Shown here in pieces: positions 1 through 6,192 of a stretch of DNA of 9,641 bases. Position 1 is the stretch's first letter; each line of letters opens with the position of its first letter. A model generated the notes under the pieces. The model saw only the letters and a program-made list of their open reading frames with translations. It had not been told where the DNA came from and searched no databases. The position numbers were made by a program, and so were the translations under genes. Source of the stretch: Planctomycetia bacterium (lineage in GTDB: Bacteria; Planctomycetota; Phycisphaerae; Phycisphaerales; UBA1924); contig SXOY01000070.1 in NCBI GenBank assembly GCA_005776545.1, forward strand, positions 1-9,641, read 5' to 3'.

Positions 1-608
1 AGGAAGAACGCAATAAACGCGTTCTCATCAGCCTGCACCCGGATCGGCACCCACACAGTCGAGCTTTCCGTCGTCGTGTGATCGCGGCGTTTGGAATCGT
101 CCGCGGTATTCCGCGTGGTGGTCCCCGTGCGATACTCGGTGATCGCTTCCTGGCGAATTGTCTCTGCAGTCCCAAGATAAGAACTTGTAACAATCACCGT
201 CGTCGCGCCGATCTTGCGTGCAAATCGTTCCAGTTCGCCATCGCCCGGACGCACACGGTTGGTCGTGCGGAATTCCGAACGGCCCAGCAGATCTACATGC
301 TGCGGCGGCGTAGAAACCTGCAAACCCTTGAGCATCTGTGCTTTGAGCCGCGACTTCTGATCCGCCGACCAGTCGTCATAGTGAGTATCGCTTTTTGCGA
401 GTCGCTCATTGATCTCATTGAGAGTCTGATTCACTCGATCCCACGACACCTCTCGAATCTTGATCGGTGCATCCATCGACAATGGCGATGCAACCGCTTC
501 GCTCTTGCGGAATTCATTTTCCCATACCGATGGGTGTGCGCAGCCGGACATCAAAAGAAATGAACCCGCAGCCAGTGATACTGCGACAGCGTGACGAGCG
601 TGTTTCAT
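1..608 (-). CDS. Putative lipoprotein of unknown function, 3' end cut by window edge
   Basis: An open frame reads from an ATG at 606-608 to the left edge without a stop, giving 202 complete codons, so the C-terminus is missing. The N-terminus has basic residues, a hydrophobic stretch and the lipobox LMSGC with Cys23 as the predicted lipidated residue, so the mature protein should be anchored in the envelope. After a charged helical part (about 45-95), a segment reading ERFARKIGATTVIVTSSYLG (about 127-146) is followed by a Thr/Ser/Arg/Asp-rich linker and then TVWVPIRVQADENAFIAFF. I recall similar segments in planctomycete hypothetical lipoproteins, but no function is known to me. It is divergent from the next lipoprotein gene across about 218 bases. 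No clear Shine-Dalgarno precedes the ATG. The plus-strand frame over the same DNA is its shadow. Confidence 0.85.
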   Translation of the reverse strand, partial: MKHARHAVAVSLAAGSFLLMSGCAHPSVWENEFRKSEAVASPLSMDAPIKIREVSWDRVNQTLNEINERLAKSDTHYDDWSADQKSRLKAQMLKGLQVSTPPQHVDLLGRSEFRTTNRVRPGDGELERFARKIGATTVIVTSSYLGTAETIRQEAITEYRTGTTTRNTADDSKRRDHTTTESSTVWVPIRVQADENAFIAFF

Positions 609-826
609 GACAGAACTGTACTGAGGGTGCGGGCGGCAAGCGACGATCCAATTTGTCACAATTTTTTCGACAATGGTCAAATACCTACCTATCATCGTCG
701 TTCGCGCAGAGCGGATTATGTTCGCTATCTCGCTAGGTATGTGCTAGGATTGGTGTCAATCCGGTCGGGCCGTGTGGTTCGCGGTGCTGGCACCATCTTG
801 TCACGTTGAAAGGTTTTTTGGCTCTT
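609..826. other. Divergent intergenic region between two lipoprotein genes
   Basis: These 218 bases separate two divergent genes and should hold both promoters. An AT-rich centre (about 651-685) contains nested inverted halves: TTGTC at 654-658 with GACAA at 669-673, inside ATTTG...CAAAT. This could be an operator, but the arms are short. On the plus strand, TTCGCT (721-726) and TAGGAT (745-750), 18 bases apart, are a weak sigma70-like pair. The region has no convincing gene; a frame reading through it from 591 looks non-coding. Confidence 0.3.
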
Positions 827-1432
827 ATGAAGATGAATCTACTCGCAGTGACAGTGGTCGGATCAGTTCTTGTGCTCGGAGGCTGCGACGAAAAGAAAGC
901 TCCCGGTGCCGATCCAGCCAAAACAGTCGGTGACGCAGCTGGAAAAGCCGTCGATTCCACCAAAGACGCTGCTGCAAAGGTGGCTGATGTCACGAAAGAC
1001 GTAGCCTCCAAAGCGGCAGATGCCACTAAGGAAGCGGCTACCAAGGCCGCCGATGCGACCAAGGACGCCGCCAACAAGGCAGCCGAAGCCGTCAAGGGTG
1101 CACTTGACAGCAAGATCAAGGATGCTGCTCAGGGATACAGCGCAGATCTGTCAAAGCTCGCCGATAGCCTCGGCGGAATCAAGAGCATGGACGATGCCAC
1201 CAAGGCATTCCCTGGAATCAAAGACCAAATGACCAAGGTCTCCGCATATGTTGCGACCCTCACCGCGGCACCAGCAGATATCAAGACCAAGCTCATGGCT
1301 GACTTCAAGCCGCAGTTTGACTCAGCAGTGAAGAAGTTCAAGGTCGAAGCCGACCGAATTTCCAAAGACATGATCCTGTCAAAAGTCCCAGGCCTCACCG
1401 ACTCAATCAAGAACTTCAAACTCTTCGAGTAA
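827..1432 (+). CDS. LEA-like 11-mer repeat lipoprotein
   Basis: This is a 201-residue lipoprotein of unknown function. The start chosen is ATG 827, giving MKMNLLAV followed by a hydrophobic core and the lipobox LGGC with Cys20. A TTG at 806 would only add seven residues ahead of a normal signal peptide; GAAAGG (808-813) is a distant ribosome site. Residues 36-90 are exactly five tandem 11-residue units of the type DAAxKAADATK, an Ala/Lys/Asp amphipathic pattern like group 3 LEA proteins and apolipoprotein-type helices. The C-terminal 110 residues are predicted helical, with no cysteines and no known catalytic motif (for example SMDDATKAFPGIKDQMTK). The likely role is an envelope-attached helical or periplasmic spacer or protective protein, which is inference. 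It is a single-gene unit closed by the terminator at 1462-1494. Confidence 0.9.
   Translation: MKMNLLAVTVVGSVLVLGGCDEKKAPGADPAKTVGDAAGKAVDSTKDAAAKVADVTKDVASKAADATKEAATKAADATKDAANKAAEAVKGALDSKIKDAAQGYSADLSKLADSLGGIKSMDDATKAFPGIKDQMTKVSAYVATLTAAPADIKTKLMADFKPQFDSAVKKFKVEADRISKDMILSKVPGLTDSIKNFKLFE
932..1096 (+). repeat. Five in-frame 33-bp repeats encoding 11-residue units
   Basis: The units read DAAGKAVDSTK, DAAAKVADVTK, DVASKAADATK, EAATKAADATK and DAANKAAEAVK with no gap between them. The DNA copies have diverged at synonymous sites while the 11-residue period is kept, which points to selection on the protein rather than a recent duplication. An 11-residue period suits a right-handed coiled coil or amphipathic helix. 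Confidence 0.9.
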
Positions 1433-1461
1433 TTCGACAGTCAGACATTTCGATGTGATTG

Positions 1462-1494
1462 AACACGCAGCGATTCATCCCGCTGCGTGTTTTT
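1462..1494 (+). terminator. Intrinsic terminator after the repeat lipoprotein gene
   Basis: A perfect 10-bp stem, ACACGCAGCG (1463-1472) with CGCTGCGTGT (1481-1490), encloses an 8-base loop. One further A-T pair (1462/1491) extends it, and the T tract runs 1490-1494 and continues CTTT. It lies 29 bases after the lipoprotein stop and ends only five bases before the DUF58 start codon. Confidence 0.9.
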
Positions 1495-1499
1495 CTTTG

Positions 1500-2504
1500 A
1501 TGGAACGCGTATTCTCCAGCATGCTTGCCGGAACTGCGGGCCAACTTCCAACAAAGATCGAAGAGCTTTTGCCGCGGGAACTGGCGATTCAACTCGATCG
1601 CCTTGACTTGGTCAGCCGACGGATACTCAATGGCCGCCTCCCCGGCGAACGCCGCTCAAAACGCCGCGGACGCAGTGTAGAGTTCGATGATTTTCGCGAA
1701 TATTCAGCGGGTGATGACCTTCGGCATATCGATTGGAACGTGTTCGCCCGACTTGATCGGTTCTTTGTCAAGATATTTCGTGAAGAGGAAGACCTGTCAC
1801 TGCATGTGATCGTGGATTGTTCCGCGTCAATGGATGCCGGAATCCCAAACAAACTGGTGTGGGCACATCAGGTGGCAATGGCGGTTGGTTACATTGGCTT
1901 GGTGAACCAGAATCGCGTCGCAGCAACTCTGGTCGGCGTGCCCGGCAATTCAGGTGTCATGCGTCTTGCTCCCATGCGAGGGAGAACATCACTCTCGCGG
2001 CTCGGTGCAGTACTGCTGCAGTCTCTTGAACAATCCACGCGGCACAAATCCATTGCTGGTCCGAGTTTCTCTCAAGCAATCAAGAAGGCTGGTATTTCAC
2101 ACATAGATCGCGGCGTGGTGCTGGTGCTTTCAGATTTCCTGACCGAGGATGGAACGACTCAGGACCTTGCCCCTGGAATGAGCTTGCTATCGGCTCTCAC
2201 AGAAAAAGGCGCAGATGTATATTGCATGCAGGTTCTTTCCCCAGGCGAAATCGATCCATCGATCGAACGCCCACGAGGGCTGCTGGGCGACCTTCGCATG
2301 CTCAGCGCGGAATCTGCAAAAGCGACGGAAGTGACTGTGACACCGGGTCTTATCTCTCGCTACCAGAACCACCTCGCCGGGTTTCAAAATTCGTTGAAGG
2401 CGCTTTGTAATTCCAAGGGCCTTCACTTGCTCAACGCAAGGACCGATATCAAAGTTGCTGATCTCATCCTCCAATCCCTCCGCAGGGGTGGGTTGCTTGG
2501 ATAG
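1500..2504 (+). CDS. DUF58 domain-containing protein
   Basis: This 334-residue protein carries the DUF58 signature: SVEF (59-62), then REY and GDDLRHIDW (71-79), then DRFFVKIFREEE (86-97). A von Willebrand A-like fold follows with a MIDAS-type motif DCSASM (106-111) and a later strand VVLVLSDF. DUF58 proteins usually sit beside MoxR-type AAA ATPases and von Willebrand membrane proteins, and are thought to act in envelope assembly or stress modules; here no such partner is adjacent. No membrane segment is seen. A GTG at 1455 would put the start inside the terminator hairpin, so I chose ATG 1500; ATG 1521 is also possible. Neither has a clear ribosome site. The gene ends 23 bases before tRNA-Thr. 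The family call is firm; the role is not known. Confidence 0.94.
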   Translation: MERVFSSMLAGTAGQLPTKIEELLPRELAIQLDRLDLVSRRILNGRLPGERRSKRRGRSVEFDDFREYSAGDDLRHIDWNVFARLDRFFVKIFREEEDLSLHVIVDCSASMDAGIPNKLVWAHQVAMAVGYIGLVNQNRVAATLVGVPGNSGVMRLAPMRGRTSLSRLGAVLLQSLEQSTRHKSIAGPSFSQAIKKAGISHIDRGVVLVLSDFLTEDGTTQDLAPGMSLLSALTEKGADVYCMQVLSPGEIDPSIERPRGLLGDLRMLSAESAKATEVTVTPGLISRYQNHLAGFQNSLKALCNSKGLHLLNARTDIKVADLILQSLRRGGLLG

Positions 2505-2527
2505 ACTTAGGGGCTTTTGATCCAGAC

Positions 2528-2599
2528 GCCGGCATAGCTCAGTGGTAGAGCATCGCTTTTGTAAAGCGAGGGTCGCAGGTTCAACTCCTGTTGCCGGCT
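2528..2599 (+). tRNA. tRNA-Thr (anticodon TGT)
   Basis: All arms fold: acceptor GCCGGCA (2528-2534) with TGCCGGC (2592-2598), D stem GCTC/GAGC, anticodon stem TCGCT/AGCGA with loop TTTGTAA, and T stem GCAGG/CCTGT around TTCAACT. The anticodon TGT (2560-2562) reads ACA and related Thr codons. The first two pairs, G1-C72 and C2-G71, fit threonine identity. The discriminator is T and no CCA is encoded, so CCA must be added after transcription. It is probably co-transcribed with the tRNA-Tyr that follows after 72 bases. Confidence 0.97.
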
Positions 2600-2671
2600 T
2601 TGATTTCCAGGCTTTGGCGCCCAAAAGAGCGTTGCCAGGCCTCGATTTGCTGCGTACCCTTGCTCCCACTT

Positions 2672-2754
2672 GGGCGGATACCGAAGTGGACAAACGGGGC
2701 AGATTGTAAATCTGCTGATTAATTTCTACGGGGGTTCGAATCCCTCTCCGCCCA
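2672..2754 (+). tRNA. tRNA-Tyr (anticodon GTA)
   Basis: The acceptor GGGCGGA (2672-2678) pairs with TCCGCCC (2747-2753), and the discriminator is A. The anticodon stem GCAGA/TCTGC holds loop TTGTAAA with anticodon GTA at 2706-2708. A 14-base variable region (2716-2729) marks a class II tRNA, as expected for bacterial Tyr. The T arm is GGGGG-TTCGAAT-CCCTC with one wobble pair. CCA is not encoded. A Thr-Tyr tRNA order is common in bacteria, where a Gly tRNA, another Thr tRNA and tufB often follow; those are absent here. Confidence 0.97.
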
Positions 2755-2767
2755 CTTTTCAGTTTCA

Positions 2768-2797
2768 AGGCGAGTGCTGAAGTCGTTCGCCTGTTTT
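2768..2797 (+). terminator. Intrinsic terminator of the tRNA-Thr/Tyr unit
   Basis: AGGCGAGTG (2768-2776) pairs with CGTTCGCCT (2784-2792) to give a 9-bp stem with two wobble pairs and a 7-base loop. It is followed by G and TTTT (2794-2797). It starts 13 bases after the tRNA-Tyr 3' end, the expected place for a stop to tRNA transcription. It overlaps the GTG at 2774 that is the longest possible start of the next gene, arguing against that start. Confidence 0.65.
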
Positions 2798-2854
2798 AGG
2801 GGCCTTTCCCCACCGAAGTCACAGATATTGGCTACGAACCCGACCTGTTCTATT

Positions 2855-3427
2855 TTGACTCGCTCTTCAATCGTGTTGGTGGCGATTTTGCTTGTCATTT
2901 GGGGAACCAGTTTTTGGCGTCATGCGTCCTGGGTTCGCCGAAACGGTACCTGGATTGCGCCCCCTGGCACAGGAATGATGGAACTTCACACCAAAATGCA
3001 GATTTGGGAAATTGGCAATGGCAAGTTCGAAGCGTCAGTCTCTCATCTACTGAGCGCGGTGATTCCAACAGGTTCATCCGCCGCCGGAGAGCCCAGAAAT
3101 GAATCAAACCTGCAATGGCGACCTGCTGCGCCCGCACGAATCCGATCGTGGGATAGCCGCTGGCATCTGTCGCGCTGGGACCATTGGTGTCTGGGGGAAT
3201 TGGGCTGCTATGAAACTACCGGTGGCGGATCAACTTCCCGTGTTTTCTCTGTACCATTGTGGCTCTTGGTTGCCATTGTGGGAATCCCTTGCTGGATCTC
3301 GCTTGCCAAAGCAATTCGAAAACGAAACAGGATGCGGCGAGGTCTTTGCCATGTGTGTGGGTATGACCGGCGTGGAGTAAATGTCGAAGCCGTCCCGTGT
3401 CCGGAATGTGGAACACTGGCGAAGTAG
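2855..3427 (+). CDS. Two-helix membrane protein with C-terminal zinc ribbon
   Basis: The function is unknown. Starting at TTG 2855 the product is 190 residues. A first membrane helix (about 5-21, SIVLVAILLVIWGTSFW) is followed by about 110 polar, Trp-rich residues that should lie outside the membrane. A second helix (about 133-151, VPLWLLVAIVGIPCWISLA) follows, then a basic stretch (RKRNRMRRG) and a zinc ribbon with Cys165, 168, 182 and 185 (CHVCGYD...CPECG). The basic stretch should be cytoplasmic, so both ends and the ribbon lie inside. Small proteins of this layout are common in planctomycetes as I recall them. The start is uncertain: the frame opens to GTG 2774, but that lies in the tRNA terminator; TTG 2828 and GTG 2873 are alternatives, and none has a good ribosome site. 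Confidence 0.72.
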   Translation: MTRSSIVLVAILLVIWGTSFWRHASWVRRNGTWIAPPGTGMMELHTKMQIWEIGNGKFEASVSHLLSAVIPTGSSAAGEPRNESNLQWRPAAPARIRSWDSRWHLSRWDHWCLGELGCYETTGGGSTSRVFSVPLWLLVAIVGIPCWISLAKAIRKRNRMRRGLCHVCGYDRRGVNVEAVPCPECGTLAK

Positions 3428-3428
3428 G

Positions 3429-3830
3429 CTATTTGAGTTTCGCCGCTAATTGCCGCAGCGATGCGGCATCACCGCCAATCAGCTGAGATTCCATTGACAG
3501 CCGGCAACGATCAAACGCTGCCGGTGACACCATCATTGCCAGTGGCGAAATGTCTCCATCAATTGCAGACATCCTGTGCAACAGTTTGCGTTCGGTTGCG
3601 GACACACCAAATGCCTGAGCGAGCCTTTTGAACGCTTGCTCTTCGGCCGGTCGATTTCTTGCTCGTTTGACAAGAACCCAGACAAGTGCAATTGCCCCCA
3701 CAAAACAGAGTCCGCTCAGCCACATAAAATAATTCGGATCAGCCGCAGTTGGTGGTGCCGCCACCTGACCATTGAAAATACGCACCGGTTCTGGAGCAGC
3801 AGCCAAGACAGACTGAATCAGCGGCATCAT
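3429..3830 (-). CDS. Single-pass membrane protein of unknown function
   Basis: This is a 133-residue protein. A short hydrophobic, Ala-rich start and a Pro-rich segment lead into one clear membrane helix (about 34-54, WLSGLCFVGAIALVWVLV). A basic KRARNR stop-transfer stretch follows, with a roughly 75-residue helical cytoplasmic tail reading LAQAFGVSATERKLLHRM, then SPLAMMVSPAAFDRCR. The tail resembles small helical segments seen in other planctomycete hypothetical proteins, but I cannot name a family. Its ATG (3828-3830) overlaps the stop of the HEAT-repeat gene as ATGA, with a second in-frame ATG next to it, so the two proteins are probably translationally coupled. Its stop lies one base from that of the convergent zinc-ribbon gene. 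Confidence 0.83.
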   Translation of the reverse strand: MMPLIQSVLAAAPEPVRIFNGQVAAPPTAADPNYFMWLSGLCFVGAIALVWVLVKRARNRPAEEQAFKRLAQAFGVSATERKLLHRMSAIDGDISPLAMMVSPAAFDRCRLSMESQLIGGDAASLRQLAAKLK

Positions 3831-5908
3831 GCGTGTACTCCAAAGTCTGGCGTAGAGAACTCAGATTTCAACTCTGCAGAAAGTCGCCTTGCTGCCGCAA
3901 CCGCTCTTCTACGTACGTGGCCCTCTGTATCGTCTCTCGCAACAGTCGACAGTGCCTTCGAGACTTCACTCCACGCCTGGCCCAAATGCGCCTGACCGCT
4001 GCCGCACAACACTCTTTCGGCCGCCCACACACCCGACAATCGATGAAGTGCGCGATCGTCATGGAGCATACCCAGCAATGCGGAGACTGCATGGGGTTCA
4101 TATACACGCACTGGCTTAGCTTCAAGGATCGATTGACTTGCAACAAGCAACCCGCGAATAGAATTTGCCTTGACTCGCGGCGAACTGTCCTCACACCGCT
4201 CCATCGCTTTTCCGGTAATTGAAGGAGTTGCTGCGTGTGCCGTCCGCAGGAGTGACTCAATCGCATTGGCCCGTACCCGTGGTTCTTCGTTGTCAGCTGC
4301 AACGAGGAGCGTTGGGATCGCTGTCGGAGTGCGGCGAAGCAACGAGATTATTGTCGCAAGAATGCGAGGGTCCTTGGTTGTCGCCTCGCCATCGAAACTC
4401 GATTGTGCCATGCTCATAAGCACATCAGAGAACTCGGGGACAAGGGCGTGTCGCCTGATGAAGTTGAGAGCTCGCATCTGCTCATCAGTAGTTCCACTCT
4501 CAAGCGCAGTTCTCAGCGACGAAGTTACAACTGCTCGATCTTCAGCGAGCGATCGCCATGAGTACATTCGAGATTGCGTTGAATTGATATCGCCACCGGT
4601 CAGTCGCTCAAGTTCCTGCTTCGCAAGTTCGCGTACGCACGCATGTGGCGAACGCGTCAGTTTGGCGGCATGTCGGCTGTTTGAGGTATGCATCTTTCCC
4701 ACGCCAACAGCCGACCAGCGAATCATGGCGCCGCGAGCCAGCGTCTCATTGGAATCAAAAGCCGAATCGAGTAGGTGAGCTGAGGAAGCAATTGAAATCA
4801 GTCGACGTCTCGCGAGTGTGCTGCACGCCGCCAAGGCGTGTGTCGAAAGATGTTGAAGGTAAGACTCTGAGGGCCTAAACGACTTCACAATGATCGTCAG
4901 GCCGCACAGGGCCGATTCCGACAGATGCGGCAACATCGCTGGAAGTGGGAAAATCGTCTCCGGCGAATTTGCCAGGGTCTGAAGCCTGGCGCTGCGTGCA
5001 GGGCGAATCGCTAAGTGACCGCGGTCCAGAATTGGAAGATGGTCTGAGATCGCCGTTGTATGAACCAGTCTGTCTAACGATGCTTGTGAGAAAGTTCTGA
5101 GAAACAACCACTGCCAAGCTCGAAGTCGCGAAAGCTGGTTTGCCCGATTCCTCAAGCAGGCCTGAAGTGGATTCGGATCACTTCCCATTGACTTAGCAAA
5201 CCAAGCTGTAAGTTCTGATTTGCATCGGAGGGTGGACGGATCCAAGAGCGCGAATGCGGCAGTGAAGGGCGCTTTGGAATCTTGGGGTGCCTTGGAAATC
5301 GAAATGGCAACCTGATTACACAAATCGGTCCGCTCCGCCAGAGTAAGTCTCGCCGCGGACTCTCCTCCATATTCGATCGCAAACGCGTTGGCAAGCGAAA
5401 TGAGACTTCGCTCAGCGCAAGTGATAACTCGCGAATTTGGATCTTCCAAAAGGGCTACGACAATTGGCGCAAGTTCATGTGAGACAAAATCTTGCGCAAC
5501 AAGTGCCAAGGCGATTCGTTCACTGCTGTGGGGGGACTTGGCCGCCTCAAAACTGGCCTCGCGAACTCGGCTTGGTGATATCAGCGTCGCCTGTTCGCGA
5601 GCAGATGCGGGGAGGCGATCCCATTTGCGCAAAACTTGCACCAACGCAGTATCTGCAACCGACAGGTGTGGATTTCGGTACAACCACCACACAACGCGCA
5701 TTTTGTCCCACCAGTTAATGGGGTTTGTAATTGGTGGCGATTGAGGAATTGCCAATGAGACAAGTAGATCCGCCAGTGGTCCCGATTCATCTGGAGCGCA
5801 ATGAGCCAGACCATGTGTCAATGCGGCAAGACGCAAGTTCGGCGGCAGGGACTGAATTTTTTCGATTCTTTTCAGAATTGGGCAAATGCTCCTTGACAAC
5901 AGCCCCAA
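3827..5908 (-). CDS. HEAT-repeat protein
   Basis: This 693-residue protein is predicted all-helical, without a signal peptide or membrane helix. HEAT-type units are clearest at DPNSRVITCAERSLISLA in the N-terminal third, EEPRVRANAIESLL (about 541-554), SSPRVKANSIRGLL (about 575-588, 34 residues later) and HVRRRAVAAARRLS (about 664-677). The middle is more degenerate. No enzymatic motif is visible, so it is most likely a scaffold or partner-binding solenoid. The start is uncertain: the longest frame uses TTG 5908 without a ribosome site, an in-frame TGA lies just upstream (5948-5950), and no in-frame ATG occurs for about 70 codons. It overlaps the downstream membrane-protein gene by four bases, suggesting that the HEAT protein works at the membrane with that partner (inference). 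Confidence 0.88.
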   Translation of the reverse strand: MGLLSRSICPILKRIEKIQSLPPNLRLAALTHGLAHCAPDESGPLADLLVSLAIPQSPPITNPINWWDKMRVVWWLYRNPHLSVADTALVQVLRKWDRLPASAREQATLISPSRVREASFEAAKSPHSSERIALALVAQDFVSHELAPIVVALLEDPNSRVITCAERSLISLANAFAIEYGGESAARLTLAERTDLCNQVAISISKAPQDSKAPFTAAFALLDPSTLRCKSELTAWFAKSMGSDPNPLQACLRNRANQLSRLRAWQWLFLRTFSQASLDRLVHTTAISDHLPILDRGHLAIRPARSARLQTLANSPETIFPLPAMLPHLSESALCGLTIIVKSFRPSESYLQHLSTHALAACSTLARRRLISIASSAHLLDSAFDSNETLARGAMIRWSAVGVGKMHTSNSRHAAKLTRSPHACVRELAKQELERLTGGDINSTQSRMYSWRSLAEDRAVVTSSLRTALESGTTDEQMRALNFIRRHALVPEFSDVLMSMAQSSFDGEATTKDPRILATIISLLRRTPTAIPTLLVAADNEEPRVRANAIESLLRTAHAATPSITGKAMERCEDSSPRVKANSIRGLLVASQSILEAKPVRVYEPHAVSALLGMLHDDRALHRLSGVWAAERVLCGSGQAHLGQAWSEVSKALSTVARDDTEGHVRRRAVAAARRLSAELKSEFSTPDFGVHA

Positions 5909-5960
5909 AATTATGGATGCTGTGCAAACCGCGTGGGGAAATGCGGTTCATGTTTCGGAC

Positions 5961-5969
5961 AGTGTAGCA
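5961..5969 (-). promoter_or_regulatory. Possible extended -10 promoter element for the HEAT-repeat operon
   Basis: On the minus strand this reads TGCTACACT, a TGN plus TACACT extended -10 match, with no clear -35 hexamer. It would start transcription about 45 bases ahead of the TTG at 5908. It is the best candidate in the gap before the HEAT gene, but a nine-base match is weak evidence. Confidence 0.3.
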
Positions 5970-5994
5970 AAATCGGCAGTTTCTGACTGGCAAC

Positions 5995-6192
5995 GTGACA
6001 GAACTGTTGAATGCAATGCAAACACTCCCGCTTCCTGAACCAAATTACTTCAGCGCGATCCCCGAATCTTGCCAAGCGTGGTTGGCAGGAGAGACAATTT
6101 GGGGCCTGATTCGGGAGCTTCGCTGGACATCGCCAGAGCCTGTATGGGCACCTCCTGGGAGGGAGCAAAGGGATGTTTGGAAGGAGTCATGA
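5995..6192 (+). CDS. Possible small protein overlapping the DUF2617 gene start
   Basis: This frame of 65 codons from GTG 5995 (or ATG 6016) ends in TGA at 6190-6192. That stop overlaps the ATG-ATG start of the DUF2617-family gene, a typical coupling arrangement. The predicted peptide is Trp- and Pro-rich (EPNYFSAIPESCQAWLAGET, then IRELRWTSPEPVWAPP) and looks more like protein than the other frames of this region. Against it are no clear ribosome site, two AGG codons, third-position GC close to average, and no family I recognise. It may instead be untranslated leader, so treat it as a candidate only. Confidence 0.4.
   Translation: MTELLNAMQTLPLPEPNYFSAIPESCQAWLAGETIWGLIRELRWTSPEPVWAPPGREQRDVWKES

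Noticed and set aside
78..563. 161-codon plus-strand frame at the left edge
   Set aside because: It is antisense to the lipoprotein at 1-608, which has a signal peptide and lipobox; this frame has no recognisable protein character.
733..1119. 128-codon minus-strand frame rich in Ala, Ser and Val
   Set aside because: It is the antisense of the 11-residue repeats; its low-complexity content is explained by the plus-strand gene.
2187..2768. 193-codon minus-strand frame covering the end of DUF58 and both tRNA genes
   Set aside because: Its peptide contains GIRTP and GVEPATLALQKRCSTTELC-type strings that are the well-known spurious translations of tRNA genes.
3451..3468. Palindrome TGCCGCA-GCGA-TGCGGCA near the end of the minus-strand membrane-protein gene
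   Set aside because: It has no T run on either strand and lies inside coding sequence, so I do not call it a terminator.
4170..4778. 202-codon plus-strand frame inside the HEAT-repeat gene
   Set aside because: It is a shadow of the HEAT-repeat frame, with no ribosome site and no domain.
607..6007. The 12-mer TGACAGAACTGT occurs near 607-618 and again near 5996-6007
   Set aside because: A few repeated 12-mers are expected by chance in a window of this size, and the two places have no shared position relative to their genes.
5911..6168. 85-codon minus-strand frame upstream of the HEAT gene
   Set aside because: It is Cys/Arg/Pro-rich with no ribosome site, and looks like a shadow rather than a gene or a missing HEAT N-terminus.
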